Source: an uncultured Erysipelotrichaceae bacterium (GTDB taxonomy: Bacteria > Bacillota_I > Bacilli_A > Erysipelotrichales > Erysipelotrichaceae). Taken from it: a DNA stretch of 16,003 bases. The notes below the pieces were generated by a model, which was not told the DNA's origin, searched no databases, and saw only the letters and a list, made by a program, of their open reading frames with translations. The stretch is taken from assembly GCA_902796465.1 (NCBI GenBank), contig CADBPK010000075.1:1-16003 (forward strand), given 5' to 3'. Both the position numbers and the translations under genes were made by a program. This document shows, one piece after another, positions 1 through 4,397 of this stretch. How positions within the stretch are numbered: the first letter of the stretch is position 1; every line of letters starts with the position of its first letter.

Positions 1-51
1 GAGCGATGCCTGCATCTGCTGTGCCTGTTCCATTAATTTACCAAAATCCAT
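1..51 (-). CDS. ybaB: YbaB/EbfC nucleoid-associated protein, 5' part only
   Basis: Only the first 17 codons are inside the window; they read MDFGKLMEQAQQMQASL, a typical start of the YbaB/EbfC family. These are small dimeric proteins that bind DNA non-specifically and are usually encoded between dnaX and recR. The ATG lies two bases after the dnaX stop, and a strong AGGAGG at 58-63 sits inside the last dnaX codons, so the two genes are probably translated from one mRNA. The gene runs off the left edge; recR is expected beyond it by analogy with other Bacillota, but this cannot be seen. Confidence 0.88.
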   Translation of the reverse strand, partial: MDFGKLMEQAQQMQASL

Positions 52-53
52 AA

Positions 54-1745
54 TCAGCCTCCTATGATTTCAACATTTTCCTTACCGAAAAGGTCCATTA
101 CTTTATCTTCTGTACTTTTTACCTTAACTTCATTTTCAGCATACCGGGTGATCTGTTTCTTTTCCGGCAGTTCTCCTGCCTTCATTTTCTTCATAAACTC
201 CCTGGAAGCACTGCGGAATGCGCTCTCAGTGATTGCGAAGATCATTTTGTCGATACCAAGCCTCTTTTTAATAAAGAAGTACAGCTCTTCATTCATTTTC
301 TGATCGTTGATCCTGTTCGCAGCGGAAGATTCAGCCGTTACCAGAAGCAGAACATCTTCTCCGCTCGCGCCGAGTCTTGCCTGTTTCAGAAGCGTGGTAT
401 ATTTCATATCTTCCGCACTGGCGATCATATTTACAGTACCGTACAGCGGCTCATCGACCTGCTTGCATGTTTTGTTGCATTGAACCAGTATCGAAAGGAT
501 CTCGTCTTCAGGCAGTTCCCTTTGCTGTACAACAGGAATGACCGGTTCAGGCTCCGGTTCCGGATCTTCGAATTCGGTCTGAACTGCCGGTTCAGGGATC
601 GTTTCTTTCTTTTCTGCCGGTTTCTCCTGCACAACCGCAGCTGGTTTTGCCGGAATTACTGTTTTGTTTGTACTTTCCACCGCGGCAGAAAGACAGGTTA
701 CTTCGAATGCGTTGGTCAGTGAAGATGCATTCTTATAGAATTCTTTTGCCGCAATGAATTTTTCTGCCAGACGCATGCAGTTTTCCGCGTCTGTTATGCC
801 AAGCAGGTATTCTGCCTGCTCAGCAGTCAGGAGTTTCAGTATTTTTGCGTTTTTTGTATACGAATAGATCACGCCATCCTTAAATATGTCAATGAGACCG
901 TCCGTATACCGTGCAAGATCGATTCCTTTTTCATCATATTCAGAAATCCGTGCCAGCATATCCTCTAAATTACATGCAAGCATGCTCTCCGCCAGCTTCA
1001 GTTTTCCATCTGTTGTAGAAAGACCGTATATATTTTCTATATCCTCGATCGTAATATGATCAGAAGTATATGCCGCGCACTGATCCATAATACTTAAAGC
1101 ATCACGCATGCCGCCTTCTGACAATACAGCTATCATTTCTGCCGCTTTTCGGTCCATCTGAATTTTTTCTTTTTCCGCAATATTCAGGAGATGATCTGTG
1201 ATCTGTACTTTATTTACCCTCGAAAAATCATATCTCTGGCATCTTGATATGATTGTCGGCAGAAGTTTCTGCGGATCTGTTGTTGCCAGGACAAAAATCA
1301 CATGTTCCGGCGGTTCTTCCAGCGTTTTCAGCAGCGCGCTTGACGCCGCAGACGAAAGCTGGTGAACCTCGTCAATAATATAGATTTTATGATGCCCCTG
1401 CATCGGAGACAGTTTTGCGCGTTCGATCAGATCACGGATATCTTCCACGTGTGTTTCGTTTGCGGCATTAATTTCAATAATATCCGGATGTGTTCCGTTA
1501 TTTGCAGCAATACAGTCCGGACACTTTTCACATGGTGCGTTCGCTGTATCCTGACAGTTGACGGATTTTGCGAGAATACGTGCCATTGTGGTTTTTCCTG
1601 TACCCCTGGGGCCGCAGAAAAGATATGCATGTCCGATTTTTCCTGTTCTGACCGCATTTTTGATTGAACGTACGATATATTCCTGACCTACTACTTCTTC
1701 GAAAGTGGAAGATCTGTACTTTTGATATAAAGCGAGTTTGCTCAT
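54..1745 (-). CDS. dnaX: DNA polymerase III subunit gamma/tau
   Basis: Clamp-loader ATPase subunit that opens the beta clamp and couples it to polymerase III. The 563-residue protein has an AAA+ core with Walker A GPRGTGKT at residues 45-52, a four-cysteine zinc module (C64, C72, C75, C78), Walker B IYIIDEVH near 121-128, sensor ATTDP near 154-158 and the SRC arginine-finger motif at 168-170. After the core comes a Pro/Glu-rich linker (PEPEPEP, near residue 400) and a tau-type C-terminal domain. The segment after Walker A reads EINAANETHVEDIR, whereas most DnaX proteins have a form like DAASNNGVDDIR; this is a mild divergence. The start is supported by AGGAG at 1751-1755. The gene is adjacent to ybaB and downstream of tadA but separated from it by a terminator and a new promoter. 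No convincing slippery sequence for making a short gamma form was seen. Confidence 0.97.
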   Translation of the reverse strand: MSKLALYQKYRSSTFEEVVGQEYIVRSIKNAVRTGKIGHAYLFCGPRGTGKTTMARILAKSVNCQDTANAPCEKCPDCIAANNGTHPDIIEINAANETHVEDIRDLIERAKLSPMQGHHKIYIIDEVHQLSSAASSALLKTLEEPPEHVIFVLATTDPQKLLPTIISRCQRYDFSRVNKVQITDHLLNIAEKEKIQMDRKAAEMIAVLSEGGMRDALSIMDQCAAYTSDHITIEDIENIYGLSTTDGKLKLAESMLACNLEDMLARISEYDEKGIDLARYTDGLIDIFKDGVIYSYTKNAKILKLLTAEQAEYLLGITDAENCMRLAEKFIAAKEFYKNASSLTNAFEVTCLSAAVESTNKTVIPAKPAAVVQEKPAEKKETIPEPAVQTEFEDPEPEPEPVIPVVQQRELPEDEILSILVQCNKTCKQVDEPLYGTVNMIASAEDMKYTTLLKQARLGASGEDVLLLVTAESSAANRINDQKMNEELYFFIKKRLGIDKMIFAITESAFRSASREFMKKMKAGELPEKKQITRYAENEVKVKSTEDKVMDLFGKENVEIIGG

Positions 1746-1764
1746 AAAATCTCCTGATTAAATC

Positions 1765-1773
1765 ATTATAACA
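1765..1773 (-). promoter_or_regulatory. Extended -10 promoter for dnaX
   Basis: On the minus strand TGT-TATAAT (TATAAT at 1770-1765) forms a perfect extended -10 box. The expected start of transcription is near 1758, only a few bases before the AGGAG ribosome binding site, so the leader would be very short. No good -35 is visible; its place is occupied by the tadA terminator stem. Inferred from sequence only. Confidence 0.55.
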
Positions 1774-1798
1774 AAAAAACCTGCTGTACTGCAGGTTT
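1773..1798 (-). terminator. Intrinsic terminator after tadA
   Basis: An 8-bp stem (AAACCTGC / GCAGGTTT, 1777-1784 with 1791-1798) with a six-base loop is followed on the minus strand by a run of seven T (1779-1773). It lies nine bases beyond the tadA stop codon. Confidence 0.85.
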
Positions 1799-1806
1799 CT
1801 GTCATT

Positions 1807-2289
1807 TTATCGGAACTCTGATTTCTTCCTTTTTGCACGTTTTCTCTTTTCTTTAAAGAAATCTTTCAGTATCTGGGCGCATTCATCTTTCAGATAACCG
1901 CCGGACGCATTCGGATGACTTCCTATATGACGGATGCTTTTCACATCAATTAATGATTCTACACATCCGGCCTTTTCATCTGACGCCCCGTAATACAGAT
2001 TTCTGATCTGTGAATGATATATCGCGCCATAACACATCATGCACGGTTCCAGTGTTACATACAGATCACATTCATCCAGACACCATGTGCCCAGTTTCCT
2101 GCTTGCCTTCTGGATTGCGAGGATTTCCGCATGCGAAACGACTGTCTGGCTCTTTTCTCTCAGATTATGTGCGCGTGCAATAACCTTTCCGTCTTTAACG
2201 ATCACACAACCAACAGGCACTTCATCCTTTTCTTTTGCCTTTTCCGCTTCTTTGAGCGCTTTTTTCATATATTCTTCGTGCATATTCAT
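1807..2289 (-). CDS. tadA: tRNA-specific adenosine deaminase (A34 to I34)
   Basis: Zinc deaminase that converts the wobble adenosine of tRNA-Arg(ACG) to inosine. With the start chosen here the protein has 160 residues, normal for TadA. It shows the zinc and proton-shuttle motif HAE at 53-55 and the second zinc motif PCMMC at 82-86, preceded by VTLE. The C-terminus is strongly basic (KEKRKRAKRKK), as in Bacillus TadA. The reading frame continues upstream to 2364, but that part overlaps the SRP RNA gene and has no homology to TadA, so the start is placed at ATG 2289-2287 (MNMHEEYMKKAL); a second ATG at 2283 is equally possible. Neither has an obvious Shine-Dalgarno sequence. The gene begins about a dozen bases after the SRP RNA and may depend on read-through from its promoter. 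Confidence 0.93.
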   Translation of the reverse strand: MNMHEEYMKKALKEAEKAKEKDEVPVGCVIVKDGKVIARAHNLREKSQTVVSHAEILAIQKASRKLGTWCLDECDLYVTLEPCMMCYGAIYHSQIRNLYYGASDEKAGCVESLIDVKSIRHIGSHPNASGGYLKDECAQILKDFFKEKRKRAKRKKSEFR

Positions 2290-2300
2290 AATTAAATAAA

Positions 2301-2377
2301 ATGGTACACCCAAACAGAGGTCATTATGGCTGCTTCCTTCCGGATCTGACCAGGTTCTGAACATGTTTGTTGTACCA
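2301..2377 (-). ncRNA. ffs: Small signal recognition particle RNA (4.5S type)
   Basis: RNA component of the SRP, which binds Ffh and targets nascent membrane proteins. The diagnostic apical domain is present on the minus strand at 2351-2328, containing GGTCAG then GGAAGGAAGCAGCC, almost identical to E. coli 4.5S RNA. The ends close with a perfect helix ATGGTACA / TGTACCAT (2378-2371 with 2308-2301), with inner pairs AAACA/TGTTT and GGTCA/TGACC. Length is about 77 nt, so it is the short form without the Alu domain. The predicted start of transcription (2376) coincides with the 5' end of the helix. The 3' helix runs directly into TTTTATTT, which may act as a terminator. An scr/ffs gene next to tadA and dnaX is usual in Bacillota. 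Confidence 0.93.
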
Positions 2378-2382
2378 TGCGT

Positions 2383-2411
2383 ATTATATATGAAAATTTT
2401 CTATAAAACAA
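2383..2411 (-). promoter_or_regulatory. Promoter of the SRP RNA gene
   Basis: The -10 box TATAAT is at 2388-2383, with a 17-base spacer to a TTGTTT -35 box at 2411-2406 (TTG conserved). The -10 box ends seven bases before position 2376, where the SRP RNA helix starts, which supports the assignment. Confidence 0.75.
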
Positions 2412-2421
2412 CCGTCATTAT

Positions 2422-2437
2422 TGTTTCACGTGAAACA
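2422..2437. other. parS chromosome partition site, copy 1
   Basis: TGTTTCACGTGAAACA is an exact match to the ParB/Spo0J parS consensus (TGTTNCACGTGAAACA) and extends to a perfect 20-bp palindrome at 2420-2439. It sits five bases after the serS stop codon and about ten bases upstream of the SRP RNA -35 box. parS sites cluster near the origin in Bacillota, which fits dnaA being about 12 kb away. Assignment rests on consensus identity; no parB gene is inside the window. Confidence 0.93.
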
Positions 2438-2444
2438 ATACGCA

Positions 2445-3731
2445 TTACTTTTTCGGTTCCAGTTTCTTCTGTCCTCCCATATATGGCTGCAGAGCCTCAG
2501 GAATATTGACGCTGCCGTCTTCGTTCAGGTTATTTTCAAGGAATGCGATCAGCATACGCGGCGGTGCAACTACAGTGTTATTCAGTGTATGCGGATAATA
2601 GTTTCCTTTTTCTCCCTTTACACGGATGCTCAGTCTTCTTGCTTGTGCTTCTCCAAGATTTGAGCAGCTTCCTACTTCAAAATACTTTTTCTGACGCGGA
2701 GACCAAGCTTCCACATCGCAGCTCTTAACTTTCAGGTCTGCAAGGTCGCCTGAGCAGCATTCAAGCGTTCTTACAGGAATATCAAGTGTACGGAAGAAAT
2801 CTACAGTATTCTGCCAGAGTTTGTCATACCATTCCTTGGAGTCTTCAGGCTTGCAGACAACGACCATTTCCTGTTTTTCAAACTGATGGACACGGTATAG
2901 GCCTCTTTCTTCGATACCATGTGCACCGACTTCTTTACGGAAACACGGACTATAGCTGGTCAATGCCTGAGGAAGCTGATCTTCTTTCAGAATCTGGTTG
3001 ATAAATCTGCCTACCATAGAATGTTCCGATGTACCGATCAGATACAGATCTTCTCCTTCGATCTTGTACATCATATTTTCCATTTCCTTAAAGCTCATAA
3101 CGCCTTTTACTACATCACCGTGGATCATGAACGGAGGAATAAAGTAAGTAAATCCTCTGTTGATCATAAAATCACGTGCATAGGAAAGAATAGAAGAATG
3201 CAGTCGTGCAGCGTCACCCTTTAAATAATAGAATCCATTTCCGGATGTACGTCCGGCAGCTTCCAGATCAAGGCCATCAAGATTTTCAAGAATGTCTGTA
3301 TGATATGGAATTGGGAATTTCGGAACAAACGGATCTCCGAACTTTTCGATTTCAACGTTTTCCGAATCATCTTTACCGATCGGAACGGTAGGGTCGATGA
3401 TATTTGGAATTACCATCATTCTCTTATTAATTTCTTCAGCTAATTCAGCTTCTTTTTCTTCCAGTACATCAATCTCGTTTCCGATTTCTTTTACCTGGGC
3501 TTTTACTTTTTCCGCTTCTTCCTTCTGACCGGTCTTCATCAATCCGCCAATTGTCTTAGAAATACGGTTTCTTTCTGCGCGAAGCGAATCACCTTTTGTT
3601 TTTGATGCACGGTATTCTTTATCCATTTCGAATACTTCATCAACAAGCACCAGTTTTTCGTCCTGAAACTTCTTCTTAATGTTTTCTTTTACAAGTTCTG
3701 CGTTGTCCCTGATAAGATTAATATCGATCAT
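2445..3731 (-). CDS. serS: Seryl-tRNA synthetase
   Basis: Class II aminoacyl-tRNA synthetase that charges tRNA-Ser. The 428-residue protein has the usual N-terminal antiparallel coiled-coil arm (roughly residues 30-105, rich in Lys/Glu) that grips the long variable arm of tRNA-Ser. The catalytic domain shows the TSE motif at 234-236, motif 2 around FRKEVGAHGIEERGLYRVHQ (264-283), and motif 3 at 382-401. Motif 3 reads LNNTVVAPPR instead of the more common LNGSGLAVGR; I recall similar forms in anaerobic Bacillota SerRS, and the motif 3 arginine (R392) is kept. The C-terminus is PEALQPYMGG plus a lysine-rich tail. The start is fixed by AGGAGG at 3735-3740. Expression is predicted to be controlled by the T-box leader upstream. 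Two parS sites bracket the gene. Confidence 0.97.
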   Translation of the reverse strand: MIDINLIRDNAELVKENIKKKFQDEKLVLVDEVFEMDKEYRASKTKGDSLRAERNRISKTIGGLMKTGQKEEAEKVKAQVKEIGNEIDVLEEKEAELAEEINKRMMVIPNIIDPTVPIGKDDSENVEIEKFGDPFVPKFPIPYHTDILENLDGLDLEAAGRTSGNGFYYLKGDAARLHSSILSYARDFMINRGFTYFIPPFMIHGDVVKGVMSFKEMENMMYKIEGEDLYLIGTSEHSMVGRFINQILKEDQLPQALTSYSPCFRKEVGAHGIEERGLYRVHQFEKQEMVVVCKPEDSKEWYDKLWQNTVDFFRTLDIPVRTLECCSGDLADLKVKSCDVEAWSPRQKKYFEVGSCSNLGEAQARRLSIRVKGEKGNYYPHTLNNTVVAPPRMLIAFLENNLNEDGSVNIPEALQPYMGGQKKLEPKK

Positions 3732-3748
3732 ATATCCTCCTTATAATG

Positions 3749-3777
3749 AAAAAACACCATCCGTAAGGGACGATGTT
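3749..3777 (-). terminator. Regulatory terminator of the serS T-box
   Basis: Stem AACATCGTCC / GGATGGTGTT (3777-3768 with 3762-3753, two G-U pairs) with a five-base loop, followed by a T tract to 3749. Its 5' arm contains CGTCCC, which can instead pair with the T-box AGGG to form the antiterminator, the standard switch in this class. Confidence 0.9.
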
Positions 3778-3805
3778 ATCGCGGTACCACCCTAATTATC
3801 ATAAT

Positions 3806-3821
3806 TGTTTCACGTGAAACA
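3806..3821. other. parS chromosome partition site, copy 2, inside the T-box leader
   Basis: TGTTTCACGTGAAACA, identical to the copy at 2422-2437 and again extended to a perfect 20-bp palindrome (3804-3823). It lies between the F-box/Stem II region and the T-box core of the serS leader, so it is also transcribed and can fold as an RNA hairpin in the Stem III position. Confidence 0.92.
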
Positions 3822-3975
3822 ATGTGTGATCTCTCTGCGGCATAACGGACCGGACCGGGAATGATTGGTTCCACTCCGGGATGGATTTCCTGATATATAT
3901 TGATTAACTCACATCACCCGTTAACTTTCTGAACAATATATAAAAGTACTTGTTCCCTTCATCGTATTTAGAAAT

Positions 3976-4005
3976 ATTTTAATCAGTCCTTATAATATTT
4001 GTCAA
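3976..4005 (-). promoter_or_regulatory. Promoter of serS
   Basis: A perfect -35 TTGACA (4005-4000), an 18-base spacer and a -10 TAAAAT (3981-3976) are found on the minus strand. The predicted transcript start near 3969 lies just upstream of Stem I of the T-box. The -35 overlaps that of the divergent promoter. Confidence 0.75.
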
Positions 4006-4028
4006 GGAATATATGAGTGTGCTAATAT
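3999..4028 (+). promoter_or_regulatory. Promoter of the small RHH-like gene
   Basis: On the plus strand there is a -35 TTGTCA (3999-4004), an 18-base spacer and an extended -10 TGC-TAATAT (TAATAT at 4023-4028). Predicted start near 4035 gives a leader of about 85 bases to the ATG at 4121. This leader is AT-rich, and no other signal was recognised in it. The seven bases TTGTCAA (3999-4005) serve as -35 for both this promoter and that of serS. Confidence 0.6.
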
Positions 4029-4120
4029 AATAAAAACTACAAGCTTCAAACATAAATTAATATATTTTACACGGCAATTAATACAAATAAATCATTTTTC
4101 AATGAAGTAAGGAGATTTTT

Positions 4121-4342
4121 ATGGACGCTGCTGAGCAGTACAAAAAGAAGCTTGAGTACAACAATACTTATAACAAGAATACATATCGTTCATTTTCTGT
4201 TCGTTTCAACAAAAAAACTGAAGCCGATATCATTGAATGGCTTGAATCAAAAGAAGGGGTAAAAAACTATATTATTTCCCTGATCGAGTCTGATATCAAA
4301 AAAGAAAAGAAAAAGGCAGAAAGAAAAGCTAAAAAGAAGTAA
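4121..4342 (+). CDS. Small basic protein, probable ribbon-helix-helix DNA-binding protein
   Basis: The only plus-strand gene in the window. It has a good AAGGAG ribosome binding site at 4108-4113 and a terminator after it. The 73-residue product has a charged N-terminus, a strand-like segment SFSVRF (24-29), two predicted helices (about 33-43, TEADIIEWLES, and 46-58, GVKNYIISLIESD), and a very basic tail (KKEKKKAERKAKKK). A strand followed by two helices, with the second in the form VKxYIxxLIxxDI, is the pattern of Arc/MetJ-type ribbon-helix-helix proteins; such proteins bind operators as dimers. I infer this from pattern only; I do not recognise a named family, and the target is unknown. No toxin partner is next to it. 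A role in repressing its own promoter, which overlaps that of serS, is plausible but untested. Confidence 0.8.
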   Translation: MDAAEQYKKKLEYNNTYNKNTYRSFSVRFNKKTEADIIEWLESKEGVKNYIISLIESDIKKEKKKAERKAKKK

Positions 4343-4365
4343 CTTCAATAATCATGCGTGAATGT

Positions 4366-4397
4366 AAAAGATCAGGAGTAATTACTCCTGATCTTTT
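4366..4397. terminator. Bidirectional terminator between the small gene and gyrA
   Basis: A perfect 32-base inverted repeat, 16 bases per arm, starting AAAAGATCAGGAGTAA. Read on plus it ends in TTTT after the small gene; read on minus it ends in TTTT after gyrA. The gyrA stop codon (4384-4382) and its last four codons (Lys-Asp-Gln-Glu) lie inside the repeat, so part of the hairpin is coding sequence. Confidence 0.88.

Larger units (their letters stand above)
3733..3969 (-). promoter_or_regulatory. T-box riboswitch controlling serS, specifier UCC
   Basis: This leader senses uncharged tRNA-Ser. The T-box core AGGGTGGTACCGCG is on the minus strand at 3793-3780. Stem I contains the specifier-loop parts AGTA (3950-3947) and GAA-A-UCC-A, with specifier UCC (serine) at 3885-3883, placed exactly as GAA-A-GGC-A in the Bacillus glyQS leader. 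The helix TATATATTG/CAATATATA closes above it. A Stem II candidate (GGAA/TTCC) follows, then the F-box CCGTTA at 3848-3843. The position of Stem III is taken by a perfect parS palindrome (3806-3821). The leader ends in a terminator that competes with the antiterminator. UCC would be read by tRNA-Ser(GGA). Confidence 0.93.

Noticed and set aside
54..650. Programmed frameshift in dnaX to make gamma
   Set aside because: No A-rich slippery heptamer followed by a stable stem was found in the 3' part of the gene; short AAAG repeats there are not convincing.
1443..1460. Further CACGTG site (near 1446) as a third parS; another near 3174
   Set aside because: The flanks do not match the parS arms; both are inside coding sequence and have several mismatches.
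2290..2364. Upstream extension of tadA to 2364 (MFRTWSDPEG...)
   Set aside because: This stretch is the SRP RNA gene read as protein; it does not match TadA N-termini.
2420..2439. parS palindrome as intrinsic terminator of serS
   Set aside because: The palindrome can fold in RNA but has no loop spacer and no T tract directly after it, and its sequence is explained by the parS consensus.
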